A stretch of 64,000 nucleotides of DNA from Echinarachnius parma (taxonomy: Eukaryota > Echinodermata > Echinoidea > Clypeasteroida > Echinarachniidae). The notes beneath the pieces were generated by a model, which was given only the letters and a program-made list of their open reading frames with translations, was not told where the DNA came from and made no database searches. The stretch covers positions 1 to 64,000 of the forward strand of contig JBAMJV010005558.1 of assembly GCA_037951105.1 (NCBI GenBank), in the 5' to 3' direction. Shown piece by piece: positions 28,401 to 43,400 of the stretch (within the stretch, counting starts at the first letter, position 1; each line of letters opens with the position of its first letter). The position numbers were made by a program, and so were the translations under genes.

Positions 28401-31400
28401 GCATCAATTCAATCAACAAGCAGCGATAGTTACAAATGATAAAATTGTGCATTATTACAATCATTGATTTGATACAATAAACAAGAAATAGAAATATACT
28501 TATATTTATGTTTAAAAAAAAATGAGGTAAGAAGATGGGGAAAACGCAGGAGACCACCATCATGAGCGAATAGCTTGATATCGATGGTGGCCTCGCGAAC
28601 GAATTGTCAACATAACCTCTCTTTAATCACTATTAAATGTATGAGAAACTGGAGTCATGTAGGTGCGGTGCATGTGCAGGTGCGGGTGCAGTCTGCAACT
28701 AATAATTTTGGTTTGTGTTTTTTTTATTTTTTATTTTACATAAAGTACTGTGAGTAACTTTTTTCAATTTAAATATCAGCGTAAGATTTTATCATATTAT
28801 ACTTCAGTGTCAACTTAAAAGAATGCAGAGAGGAACATATTTTAACATTTGGGGGTAAATTGTTCCAAATATCGGGACCATGATGCCTGATCGATTTATA
28901 AAATAATAATAGTCTGGGGTTTAATAAATGAACATTTCCAGCAATACGAGTTGGGTAATGGTGGAGTGCATTATTTAAAATAAACAAATCATTGAAAGAG
29001 GAGGGAAGTTGTTTATTAATATATTTAAACATAAAGATTGCCACTTGGAAGGTATTTAAGTCATTAACTTTCAATATTTTAAACCTACAAAATACAGGAT
29101 TCGTGTGAGCTAAGAAGTCAGATCCTGAACATAGTCGGATAGCTCTTTTTTGTAATAATAAGATAGGATGCAATTTGGTTACACCACAATTGGCCCAAAC
29201 AATGTTACAGTAAGTAATGTATGGGAGTATCAAAGTATTATATAATAAAAATAGAGTAGATTGGGGTAAAATGTACTTTAATTTATTAATTATACCTAAA
29301 CCTTTGGACATACATGTTGCTACATGATGTAAATGAGCGTTCCATGTTAAATGTTCATCGATTATCACCCCTAAAAAAGTTGATGTTGCTTTTTGTTCAA
29401 TGGGTTTACTATCAATATTAATATTAATTGGGGGGTTAACCATGTGCGAGTTAGCGTGTTTAAAATACATAAAATGTGTCTTTTTAATATTAAGAGAGAG
29501 CTTATTACATTTGAACCATTCAGTGACTTTCACTAACTCTTCATTTAGTTTAGTAACTAATAAATTCAAATTCTTATTCGAGTAAAATATATTAGTATCA
29601 TCTGCGAATAAAACAAATGACAAGTATGATAGTGGGAAGGCTATTGAAATGTTCACTGTTGATGGGCCGCAGGAAACAGTGTTGAGGGGTGTGGGGGTAG
29701 GACTTGTATCTGTCTTGTCTGATGGTCGCTACGTTGTAGATGGGCTGAGGTTTTATAACACAATCACACTGTACACACAGGCATGGGAGAAGCTCAATGT
29801 TCAGTTCAATAACGATGGATGTTCGGGCGGCATGTGTGTAGACAGAGATGACAACATCTACAACATGTGTTTCGGTTTTTTATTCAAAAAGATTCTTGTA
29901 TTCCGACCAGAAGGTGGTGCGCCAATTCGGGAGATTCTGTGCCATGGCTCTTTACAACAGGAAATCTGTCACATGAATCACAGCAAAAGGCTGGTAGTGC
30001 GTGACGTGTTAAAGTCAGTCAGTGTCATTGATGACATGGATGAGAAAGGCACCGTCCTTCATCACATCCAGATGGATAGTCAGTATATACGCATTGCTGT
30101 CCTGGAGGATGATAGCATACTGATTGCTAACAGAAAGAATGGCCTGCTGAGTATTGCGCTCTACACAAAGGATCTGAAGAGAATCAGAACGGTCCTCGAG
30201 GACTTTCTAATGGCAATGTCCTTAAAGAAATTGGTTGAGTTGCCCACAGGAGAGATTGCTGTAGTATCAGCAGACAAATTCGTGGTCTTCAACAAAATCT
30301 AAACATCAAAAGAGAAACCCATACAGGACTGGTACTGAAAATGCACACATGTTCAATCCTATTTTATTTTAATTCATTTAAGATTTCCTTGTATTTTCAA
30401 TAAACGCAATAATTGAGAAATTATCCATCAATGTGGATTGAATAAATTATAATGAAAATGAAAGACGAAACTAGGGGGATGTTTTACAAAGATTTTAAGT
30501 TGAACTTAACTCTAAGTTGGACTTAAACATTATGGAAAGCCATTTGTAGCCTTGGAATACAATATTTTCCAAAGCAAAAAAGCAAGAATTTTTGAATTTT
30601 CATAATGTTTACATCAAGAACATAAAATCCCCTTGATAATAGAAAATAACATTGATTTGAATCAACATGTTATGCTTTTTGAAAGAAATTTTACAATTTG
30701 TTTCATAGAAACTTGTGGCTTTCCATAATTTCTAAGTCCATCTTTGAGTTAAGTTCAACTTAGGAACTTTGTGAAACACCCCCCTGGGTGTAAGCAAGGC
30801 TTGTAATATATTGCTGGTCCCTGGTTACATGGTTGAAGACCATCATAATGGAACAGGATTTCTTGTAGGAGAGCAGGGGCACACCATCCTATGCAACTTT
30901 GTTAAGTAAGTCAAGTTAACCCCTTGACTACAGGAACTGGGTGGGTTGTGTACAAAGTCTATGGAGATTTCAGAATCTCACAGGGAACGGGTTAAGATAT
31001 TTAATCCAGATCCATTTGTGTGATGCACTTGTTGAATTGGTGTCTTTCCTTTAACTCTGAATCAGCATGTTATAACTTATAAGGACCTACTTCATAGCTG
31101 AACCCAAACATATAGAATACTAAGTCAAACCTGTCTTAGTGGTCACCTGTCTATATAAACAGCCAACCTGCCTATACAGTGGCCACTAAGCATATTCCCC
31201 TGCAGGGAAAAACAATGTCATAGAAGCTGTCTATAGAGGTCACCTGTCTACAGTGGCCACTATTCTTGTTTCCCTCGGGTGGTCGCTATACACAGGTTTG
31301 ACTGTTTTTACTCAAGATTTATTTGTGTGATAAATTTGTTAAATTAGTGGGTCTTTTAGTGTACTGTTCATTAATATGTCATTAAAGGGACTTAGTAACA

Positions 31401-34400
31401 TTGTCCAAATCCTCCAAACTTACTTGGAATTCTAGTGGTTCTCTCATACATTTTCATGTTCATATTAACAATAAAAGCACGGGACAGGTCTCGGTTTTTC
31501 AAATTTCAATTTCATTCAAAAGATATTTACGATTGAAGTGTTCAGATATGAAATTTTCTACAGAATAATTTAAGCCGTGTACAAAGAAAGTGCTATGAGT
31601 AAGTGAATATCACTTTGCATTTTTGCTCATATCTCAGCCAAAAAACATCCAATTAACGTGAAATTTTCACACATTACTTTGTTGACATATCAGATCACAC
31701 CAATACACATTTTATTAATCACCCATCACTTTTTTCACTTGTCAACAAACTAGATTCCTTTAAGGACCTACTTAAAAGCAGACAATAATAACATCCAGAG
31801 CAGTAATGTCTGACTCTGCTAGTCAATTGATGAAGTATGTATTATTGCATAAATTGTATTGGTAATACTGAATAAAATACAATGAGATTAGCATTTGGCA
31901 GTGGCATAAAAAATCATGACAAATAATAAATTCAATTGAATTTTGTGATCACATTATATAATTGTACATAATGCATATTTTAAATTTAAGTGTGTGATAA
32001 GGAAACAAACTTATTTGAGGGTATTCACAAAGGAGGTTTGTGTAAAGCATGGTATAACCCTAATCAGGCCGGGTTATTTTTGCTATGCTCTGGCCGGGGG
32101 GGGTGGATTCCACCGCCCCTCAGATCTCGGCCATCACAAAATTTGGCACGCAGATAGCTTGCAACATAATCTACAAGATTGCATTGTTATTATTTTGAAA
32201 ATAATTAATTATGCAAATTTATGCAGAAATCCCCTAAATATTGCTCAGAATGCTAATTTTTAGCATTAATATTCTTTATGACTTAATTAACAGGTTTTGA
32301 GCATTAAAAATTGCGACAGCCAAAATTGTCCTCATGTATTTCTTTGTTTTTGGAATTTCTGATGTATTTCTTTGTTTTTTCGACTGATGTTTTTTCAATG
32401 GAATAAATTATTGACCATTATCCAACCATTTTTAGCCCAAAATTAAATGACTGCAGTGATTAGAATGAAAAATAATGAAGGTTTTGTGTATTCTAGTAAA
32501 AAAAATAGGATTTGTACATAAATCACAAAATTTAGCGATTTTCGGGCCGACATTCACTTACAAAAGGTCATGTGACTTTAGAATGGTGTACCTGCACGCG
32601 TTGTGGAATTATCACGCGAAAAGTCAAGGGGTTGGATTCCACCCCCCCCCCCCCCCCCCCCCCAGGCCTGGTTAGGGTTAAACCATGTTCTACATCTATG
32701 GAGTGCCATTTGTAAACTGATGGAGAAAGAATGTAAATTCCTTACTTGTTAACAATGTCGATGCTACACATTTACTAAAGGCACCAATTAAATGTTTGTC
32801 ATCTCAGATGGTGAAATTTGCTGCTTAGCAAGCACTAACAGTCATATCATTAGAAATTATATATTGTTTTACTTGTCTACGAGCAGCACTCCATAGAAGT
32901 AGACCATGGTTTAAACCATGGTTTACACAAACCTCCTTTGTGAATCCGGGCCATTGTGTTATTCATCATCATGTAAACCAAAGAGATCTTTCATGTTTTA
33001 GCTCAAAATAATATGGCAAAAGATCTTTTTCTTATGCAGCTTATTCACTATGGAACAATCTTCCACTCAATATTCACTTATCACAATGTTAACTCATTTG
33101 TTCATGATTGCCTTTTGTGATTGTTAATTCTTTGTTTATACACATGTATGTCTATATACTGCATAATTTAGTTTTGTTAATTTCTATGTAAATTGTTTGT
33201 AAGCACTTAGAGGCTTTGTAATACAAATGTATATTATTATTATTATTATCTGAATATGCTCGTTTTATTTGCATTGCACTAGTTGTTTGCAAACATACCA
33301 CATTTCTGGCATCAATCGTTATCTTATACTTGCAGCAAATTTCATTATATTTTTTGTGTTCTTTGCTCTCTGTAAGTGCTTGCTATGGTAATTTCTAGTG
33401 CTTATCATCATGGTTCCAAGATAAATACATACATCTGCATTTTCTCTTTTTCTAAAAAAATTTGCCTGAAATTTTAGCTTTATTTAGAACTTATTGTACA
33501 GTATATATTTGCTTACGTGCAAACCTACCAAATTTATGTAAATGTTTGTTGGGAATATTTGCAAATTGTTTAAACAGTGTTTACAAGTTACATCAACTTG
33601 CTTTTCTAAATCATTTCTTCACTTACATATACAGGAAAAGTAAATGTTGCATGAAGAAAACTAGTTTAAAAGCTACAATCTATTTTTATTACCACAGTAT
33701 GCCTGAAATAATCTGCAGATTTATTTGTTGCAATTTTGTTCTCACACATTTCCATTACTATCTAATAAAACAAGAAAAATTTGAATATGTATAATTATTT
33801 CCCACATATTTTCTCTTTGTGTAAAACATATATTTGCATGTTGCATATACCTTATTGTTTGATGGTAAAGCAAGACTTTCTAGTGGACATATTCCATTTC
33901 TGGTGGCCATTGGGACTTGGCCCACTGCTTAAAGGGATGCCTGTAAAGTGTCTAACTCCACAAAAATTACTTGGAGCTTCCTCGTTTCTCTTCTACCGCG
34001 TTGTTTAGCTTATGGTAAGAGAAGAATAAAATAGGGTTGCCCCTTTAGTATGACGATATCTATCATTGATAATCATTCAGCTCAAGAGCATTAATGAATG
34101 GTTATAAACCTCATACACGTCATACAGTAATTTGTTGTAAAAGCTGACACAAATTTTCGAAGCAGTGTTCTTTTTCAATGAAACTTTCACACATTATTCG
34201 GATATATCTTACAATGATTTTGGTACAGGATTGAAGTCTCAAATGTCATTTGGACATAACTGACACTTTACAGGTGCATCTATAAGATAATCCATGTGGT
34301 AGCTGTCCTGATGTTACCACCATGGCCACCATGAACCATTTATAAACAAGTGAATGTCTAGCCCTGCTATATCCCTATGCCTTGTAAACTAGTTTGGAAA

Positions 34401-37012
34401 CATACCAATATGATTCAATTATAGATCTTTAACCCATTCAGGACTGGACTAAAAAATATTTGGGCTAGCAAGGTCTATGGATAATACTGTATAAGCAAAA
34501 TCAATCCGTCCTGAGCGGGTTAAATCTATAAAAAAATAAATTGCATGATCATTTTTTGAAAGATTGTTATCCTATACATTGAATGACGAAACGATGATAC
34601 AGTTTGGTCTATAGTGAAAAAAAACTATTGTATACATTTGGATGAATAAAATCATTAGATGACAAAAATGTCTGTGTGTGTGGGGTTCATCATTTGTGTG
34701 TATGTGTGTGTTTTCTTTGTGTGTGTGTGTGTATGTGTGTTTGTGTGTGTGTGTGCCTGTTTTGTGTGCATGTGCGTGTGTGTGTGTGTGTGTGTGTGGA
34801 AATGTGCTTGCATGCATGTGTTTGTATTTTTAAAGTAAATTTGCAAAACAATGATCATATTTAGTAAAATGATAAATCTAAAATAATGAATTCGTGTCTT
34901 ATTTGGCAGGTACCAGTCTGAATACCGTGAAGAATAAGGACAGTAAAGTCACGTAATGGCCATGTGTAGAGAGCGAGTCTTTCCCATTTGTACCTTTAAG
35001 AACTTTGATCCAGTGTGTATTTAATCAAAATGTTTAAAGGGATAGTTGAGTTTTGGTAGAGAGGGCGCTACACATAATAATGAAAAACTGAGTGTCAAAT
35101 TTGAAAGAGCATACAATTTTAATGGCAGAATAAACTTTATTTGATCAAAATCGGTTTAGAAACGGCTGAAATATCCATAAACATAACCATTTGTAATAAA
35201 TGTGGGGCCCCACAAGTATTCAATCATTTTGAACCAGCCGTTAAAATTTGTTTTAAAATGCTTCCTCTTTTCAGCATTTTTCAAAAGAGGTTTTTAGATA
35301 GTTAGTGATTAGATAATCACTATTTCAACAAAACATCACAGGCACAATATTTTATTTTAAATGGTTTAAATAAATGCATTTTTTCAAAGCGCCTTCTTTA
35401 GATTAAACAGCTCTCTTTGAATGATAACAGGCTTTTTAATAGTCGTTTGTAATTGTTTTATTCCTTTTGAGCATGGTGGAGTTATAACTATTAGTTTGTA
35501 ATGTAATGGTGCAGGTTTGGGTTACTAAAATTCAGTTTGATTGAAACTGTACTCTCTTTACCAGAACTCGACTATCCCTTTAAAGGACCTAAAGAATACA
35601 ACATACTTTGACACTTATTCCATAGTTGATGACTTGAAACAAAGGTCTGCCGAAAAAAGAATCCATGAAAATAAACACAGTAGTGATTTAAGACTAGTTT
35701 TCTGATGCCAAATCTCACTTAGCAGCCAGTTTACGCCCCACCCACATTTAGGGTCCGGAATCGGCAGCGTGATCGACATGTGATTGACAATTCATTGGAT
35801 TAAGTCATGACGCGTCATCTACAGAATTTAGTTCATTAGTCCGTTCTTTAGATATTTACTAATTACCCCAAAATTGATTGATTTCATGAGAAATGACTGC
35901 CAAATTCTTTTTCTTCGGGAAAAATTACATTTAGAGAGCCGAATTGTGAAATTTAGGCCATCTAGACGCAGTAGTTTTTTTAACCTCTACCGAAAATTAG
36001 CATTAATATAATGTAATGGATAGAATATTATCATTCAATGCTGTTCACCAGGGCAAAGTAGTCATATCTTGAACCTTGATCCTACTCTAACCCTAATCCC
36101 TTATTGATATTGCTTAAAGGGATCTAGTAACTTTGTTGACAAGTGCAAACAGTGATGCGTGGTTAAAACGTGTATTGGTGTGATCTGATATGTCCAGAAA
36201 GTAATGTGTGAAAATATTAGTGAAAATGCAAAGTGATATGCACTTACTTTGTACACGGCTGAAATTGTCCAGTGGATAATTCTACATCTGAGCACTTCAT
36301 TTGTGAATATCTTTTGAACGAAATATGGAAATTTGACAAACCGAAACCTGTCCCATGCTTTTATTGTTAATATGAATAAAACAAGGTAGTGTATGAAGGA
36401 ACCGCTAGAATTACAATTGGATTTTGAGGATTTGGACAATGTTACTAAGTCCCTTTAATCTTAGGCCTCTAAAATTCTAATTTGGAAGAAAATGTAGGCA
36501 TTTGGGAGTAGACTAAACGGGTGTAATTCTGAAGAATGGGGGAAAAGTTAACAACGCCACCTAGAGTTTGTAACTGAATAGCCAGGACTCTGCCCAGACC
36601 AATGAAATATAGGTACAAGTATGCTGTACTGCAACAGAACGCTCCACTTATATATGAATTAATTGTAAATTGTTTGCATATATACAGTATGCTGCAACAC
36701 TGTCATACATGTACATTTGGGGTGCTATAAGGGGGCTGTGAGGTCCCCCTTCAAAAAAAAAATCCAGTATATGGTTCAAAGACTAAAACATTTATGTTCA
36801 TGATATGAATGTTTTTCTTGCGGAAAAGAAGTCTTTTGGAGAGGACGCTTTGACTCACTCACTGCACTCAATGAATGAACGAATGAATTTGAATGAATAT
36901 GAATGAAATAATTAATTTTAATGAATATGAATGAAATAATTAATTTGAATGAATGAATGAACGAACGAACGAACGAACGAACGAACGAACGAACGAACGA
37001 ACGAACGAACGA

Positions 37013-37048
<36 letters not shown>

Positions 37049-37453
37049 ACGAACGAACGAACGAATTAATGAATATGAATGAATGAATTTGAATGAATAT
37101 GAATGAAATAATTAATTTTAATGAATGAATGAATTAATGAATGAGTCAGTCAGTCGGTCGGTCGGTCGGTCGGTCGGTCGGTCGGTCGGTCGGTCGGTCG
37201 GTCGGTCGGTCGGTCGGTCGGTCGGTCGGTCGGTCGGTCGGTCGGTCGGTCGGTCGGTCGGTCGGTCGGTCAGTCGGTCGGTCGGTCGGTCGGTCGATCA
37301 GTCGGTCGGTCAGTCAATCAATAATTCAATCAACTAATTAATCAATCAACAATAAACCAACCTCTCCGTGTAGTGAATGTGCCATGGTGCAACTATAGAA
37401 AGAGTTCTCCCTGCCATGCACAAAGCTGCTCAGAATCTGCTTCGATTGCAGTA

Positions 37454-37487
<34 letters not shown>

Positions 37488-40400
37488 CCAATAAATCAAT
37501 TAATCAATCAACCAACCAATCAATCACTCAATATTACTTTAGCGCCCCAGTAAACATAATTTTTTTCTTCCAATCAAATCTGGTTACAACAAACAAATCA
37601 ATCATACACTTTTTATCCACAAATTATCTTTCCACCTACATGTATACCTATATGTTCCCTTTTTTTCTTTAGTAGTCTACAAATAAACAGAAATTGTGTA
37701 AAAGAAATAAGATTTATTTACCAGAGTGCAACAGAGCATAAGATATGCTTTTCATGAAATACTTATTTACTCCTTTAGCTTGGCTGCACACAAGCTGTGT
37801 ATAGCAGTGATTTGAATTGCACGTAGTGCAGCTTGGCCGTTCTGTTGTATAATACTCAAAATATTCTACCACCTCTGCGTTGGTGTAATTGCATTACCGA
37901 ACAACACACCCTTTTGGACTTTTCCACATTTTTAAGATCATTTTAAAAGTTGTAACATATTACTTCAACATTGGAGACTTTCACAAATGACTTTTACCAA
38001 TTCTTGACAAGTAGGAGGTGATTTACAAATAATAGATAGAATGCAAACAGTTTGAGCCCTACACGGAAGTTGTCTTTGTGCTTCAACAAGGTGAGTTCTC
38101 TTTACTTTAATAAACATGTTAGAATGAGGAAGTACATTTCATATTTCTAAAAACAGGCTAATTATACTATTTATGTTTAGAAATGCATGCCATGGACTGC
38201 AGTAATCTTTGGCAACATATCAATTGAATACAGAATACGAAGAAGTGCACAAACTAATATAATAAATTATGACAACACTGTTGTAATAATTATTTGACAG
38301 GTAGTTTTAGCATTAGGTGGTGCTTGTCTTTAAAAGATTTTCACAGAGAATCCTTATATGATAATATTTTTTTTAATGCATTTACAAGAATATGTTATTC
38401 CAAAATCCCCAATGGGAACATTCGCCCCCCCCCCCAAATGTGCTCAAATACTGCCTGTATGACAAAAAAAAGCATGTGACATCACTGCATGCAAAAATTT
38501 GCATTTACCGTAAACCGGGGTGACTTTTGCCACTTTTTGAATATTTTCTTGAATAATTTTTTCATAATTATTTTTTTTCACAAATTTCTTCCATAATAAG
38601 GGTGTACAAGTAAAGGTCTATCCACTGCATATATATTCTTCCCTTCTTGATTTTTATTTGTATTTATTTTGTTGGTCGAAGACTGGCAAAAGTCACCCCG
38701 GGTGTCGGGGAGACTTTTGCCGGCACACATTTTGTTGTTTTTAATACAACACTTTCAATATTTGTCTTAACTAATGTGCTTTGAAAATACACTGAACCTC
38801 TTTCTCCTATTGTTTTACTTATAAATACTTTTAAAAATACATGATTTTAGTAAAAAAATGATATTACAATAGGACGCACAATTTTCAAAATCTTCAAAAT
38901 GTACATTGCAGCTTCCCCTATCTCAAGTCTGATAACAGTTCAAATAACTTCTTCTTATGTCGCTAGCTCTATCAGTGAACATTACTGCAATTTTCATGGA
39001 GATTTAGTTCTAAGAATGCCAGATCATCACATCTTAGCAGTTTGTCTCAACAAAAAAATTCGCCACAAGATGACTAAGTCTACACTCCTGTATTTTGGTT
39101 CAATGTACACTATTATTCCTTTATTAATTATAAATAAAAATAAAACTGAAAATTTTTCTTGAAACATACATGTAATCTAATTTATCATAAGGCCAAAGTA
39201 AATGATATTTCTGATCACACTGCATTCATAATGCACAATTTATACAAATCTGAAATATGAGACTTAACCACATTATTGCCTTTTCATTTTTTTTGTGACA
39301 TTTGAAGGCGCAATAGCCTAGACGCGATTTTTAGAGCTTGCTTGATATGCACTGAATATAAACTAATTTTACATTTTGTCTCCTATTTACAACTCTGTAA
39401 CCAAAAACCTAAAAATTCTATTCTGGCCAAAGTCACCCCGAGCTTGCAGCAAATAGCCCAGGGTGACTTTTGCCACGGCCATTTTGAAAAAATCAGAGGG
39501 AGGGTCGATGAAGTTGGTGCAAATTGGCAGTTTGGTACACCCTTAGTGTACGTTATCTGACATATTTGCTTGATTCTCCATTTTCCATTTTCTGTAGAGA
39601 CTCAAAAGTTTGACCACCATATCAATCATGCCCTTTATTTTTCATACAAAAAAAAAAAAAAAAAGCACAGAGGGTAAGCCGTTATAAAAGAACGTTATGA
39701 ATTTGTATAATGTTCATACATTAGCCTATAAGAATATGTCAAAATATTTCCAGAAATTTGTTCAAGTAAGAGAGCCTCAATGAAAATACATTTTTCTCAC
39801 AGGGTGGCAAAAGTCACCCCGGCGGACAAAGTCACCCCGGTTTACGGTACCTTTAAAGGGAAACAAAATGCTGGAATGTTCGCTTACTGTTACTGATCAG
39901 TGCATAAGTCCTCTCATTTCTGGTTGTATATATTTCCTCTATAATGGAAATAATCAATGTTTTTGAAACCACTATCATCTGTATTGACTGAACACTGGAG
40001 GCTGCTATGTTTTCCAATGCTACCATATGGAATGTCACTGAGAGCATCTGAGCGTCCACTTACAAAAGTGGGTTATGTAACCGCTGTTGTTGAATCTGCT
40101 GCTATGTCAGTGTGTATGTTACCCGCCTTTGTATGTGCAAATCAAATGACCTATCATGTGGTACTGTTGGAGAATATGGCAGCCTCCAGTGTTCAGTCAA
40201 AACAGATGAAGTGGTTTTAAAAAAACATTGATTATTTCCATTAATAGTGATACCAAATAGGAAATATACTACTAGAAGTGATGAGAATTATGCACTTGTC
40301 AGTAACAGTATAGACAAATTTCAGAGTTCGGCTTTCTTTTAAGTTTAAAGAGATAGTTGAGTTTTGGTATAGAGGGCGCTACACAAAAAAAAAATTGTGA

Positions 40401-43400
40401 GATAATGAAAACATGACTGTCAATTTTGAAAGAGCATACAATTCTAATTACAGAATAAACATTATTTGATCAAAATCGGTTCAGAAATGGCTGAAATATC
40501 CAGAAACATAACCATTTGTAATAATTGTGGGGCCCCACATTTATTCAATAATTTTTAACCAGCCGTTAATTTTTTTTTAAATGCTTCCTCTTTTTAAAAA
40601 TGTACAAGAGAGGTTTTTAAATAGTTGTTGATTATCTATCTATTTAATCACTATTTCAACATAACATCATGTGCACAATATTTTGTTTAAAATGGTTGAA
40701 ACCGATGAGTGAAAGAGAGCGCGCCCGTTTTAACGACTCCTTTTTAATGATAGCAGGATTTTAACTTAGTCATTGGTCATTTTGTATTCCTCTCGAGCAT
40801 GGTGGAGTTATAACTATTAGTTTGTAATGTAATGGTGCCGGTTTTGCTTAATAAAATTCAGTTTGACCAAAACTGTACTCTCTTTACCAGAACTCAACTA
40901 TCCCTTTAACTTCCTTCTGTAATGATGTCATTTGGCCAAGCCCCTGCAATCATGAATATGGATATTTGAATCAATGATAATGTATTTGCTATGCAGGGCC
41001 AATTAATTATATTTTCATTATATCTATCAAGTACTGATACTCACGACCACTTCCTACACTCTTTATATTATTTCATATTACAGAGCCATGGCGAGTGCGG
41101 ATGCTGTAGTTACTCAAAGTTTGGAATGCTGTCTGTGCTTCGACTATTTCAGTGAACCTAAATTCCTTAGTTGTGGGCACACTTTTTGTAAGGTATGTTT
41201 GGACCATCTCTACGAATGTCATCCCCAACAGAAGAAGATTTCTTGTCCGATTTGTCGTCAGATTACCAAAATCAACAATGGAGACACCTCTAAACTGAAA
41301 ACTAACATTTTGATTAAGTCTATGGTTGAGGACGTGAAATCCGCCAAAAGAAGCTGCACGCTCTGTGACCCTGACGATAAATCTGCTGCGATACAATACT
41401 GCGCTCAGTGTGACGAGTATATGTGTGACCCCTGCACAGTGGCTCATGGGAAGTTTAAGAAGACCACTAAACATGAAGTGGTCAGCATGGATGACGTCAA
41501 AAGGGGAAAGGTCAAAGTGAAGCGTTTCTGTACCAAGCATCCAGAGGAAGAGAAGCTGTATGTCTGCACATCATGTAGGGTGTCCATCTGCTTCAGATGT
41601 CGCGTGATCGACCACAGCAAACCAAAGCACAAGATCAAAGAGGTGTCTGACTACAAGAAGACAATCCAGAAACAAATCAAATCCCTTCAGACAAAAGCTA
41701 CAACTAAAATTGCGACGATCAAGGCACATGCAGATCTAGTAAGGGAACAGGAAGCAGTTGTTGAGGTGGAACTTGATCAGAAGATAGCTGAGATCAACCA
41801 ATCATATGAGGAAGCAGTGAAGCATCTCACAAGGCAACGCAATGATCTCATCGACCGTTGCAAACAAGAAAAGGCTTCTCACATCGCACAACTTGAGAAG
41901 ATCAAGGAATCCGATGACAAAGAGATGCGTTGCATTCGAAGTGCATCTGAGCTAGTTGGCAATGGTATCAAGGCACTGCTAGAGGGGCAGACACTGGCTG
42001 TGCACAACACGATTTGTTGCGATTTGGAGAAAATGTTGGATGAAAATCATCCTGATGCCAAGCAGCCCAAATCCATAGCTGATCGTGCAAAGCGGGTGAA
42101 ATTCATCAAAAGCGGTACTCCCAACGGTCTGGGTGATTTGCAACTACCTGACTGGCAGCTTGAGGAGGTGAACACATTTCCACTCTCACATGACGACCCA
42201 AGTGATGTACTGCCTTTGCCTGATGGACGGGTGGCTGTTGGTTATGATGGTGGGCAGGCTATTGAGATGCTCACTGTTGATGGGCCGCAGGAGACAGTGC
42301 TGAGGGGTGTGGAGGTACGATGTGTATCTGTCTTGTCTGACAGTCGCTACATTGTAGTAGAGAGTAATACAAAAATCACACTGTACACACAAGCATGGGA
42401 GAAGCTCAATGTTCAGTTCAATCATAATGGACATTCGGGCAGCATGTGTGTAGACAGAGATGACAACATCTATGTCGGTTATGAAATTAATGATGAGATT
42501 CTTGTATTCCGACCAGAAGGTGGTGCACCAATTAAGGTTATTCCGTGCCGTGGCTCTATGTCAGTGGAAATCTGTCACATGAATCACATCAGAAGGCTGG
42601 TAGTGCGTGCCGGGTCAAAGTCAGTCAGGGTCATTGATGACATGGATGAGAAAGGCACCATCCTTCATCACATCCAGATGGATGGTCAGTTTAATACATG
42701 CATTGCTGTCCTGGAGGATGATAGCATACTAATTGCATGCAGGAAGGATGATCTCCTGAACATTGTGCTCTACACAAAGGATCTGAAGAGAATCAGAGCG
42801 ATCCTCAAGGACTTTCCAATGGCAAAGTACTTAAAGAAATTGGTTGAGTTGCCCACTGGAGAGATTGCTGTAGTATCAGCAGACCAATTCATGGTCTTCC
42901 ACAAAATCTAAACCCATGTACATGACTAGTACTGAAAATGCATGTTCAATCCTATTGTATTTAAATCAATTTCTTGAATGGGTTAAAGCAGCACAGCATC
43001 ATCTTAAATGGGTTAATGGGACATATCTAATCAAAAAATATAATTAAATGCTGCCTACCATACCAAGCATACCAAAATGACTTTGATGAATGCAGAGCAA
43101 TGTGGGTATACCCATACAAGAGACAGAGCAACAAGCCCAGGGCAGATCAGAATGGAACAGGATTTCTCATAGAGGAGCAGGGGCACACCATCCTACACAT
43201 CTATGTCAAGTTTCAAGTTAAACACTTGACTACGGGAACCGGGTGGGTTGTGTACAAAGTCTATGGAGATTTCAGTATCTTAAAGGGAACGGGTTAAGTT
43301 ATTTTATCAAGATTCATTTGTGTGAGGCACTTGTTGAATTTGTGTCTTTCCTATAAAGGTGCAACTGTAAAGTGTCAGATATTGCCCAGAATTACATTTT

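Larger units (their letters stand above)
30303..36780. repeat. Segment 2 block downstream of TRIM copy 2
   Basis: No gene seen. Homologous to 42912-47900 with insertions on either side. It contains elements at 30472-30785, 31382-31763, 32058-32677, 33933-34281, 35033-35583 and 36114-36458, plus a TG tract at 34641-34815. About 35620-36000 shows no recognisable element. Confidence 0.6.
37530..41083. repeat. Segment 3 block upstream of TRIM copy 3
   Basis: Collinear with segment 2 (23588-27144). Contains the candidate 5' exon ending at 38090, the 38506-39849 element, a long-inverted-repeat MITE (39940-40250) and an AGGGATAGTTGAG MITE (40344-40909). Confidence 0.7.

Noticed and set aside
37125-37341. 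Ser-Val-Gly-Arg repeat frame, and the Thr-Asp-Arg-Pro frame at 48169-48474
   Set aside because: They are translations of (GGTC)n and (GACC)n tetranucleotide arrays.
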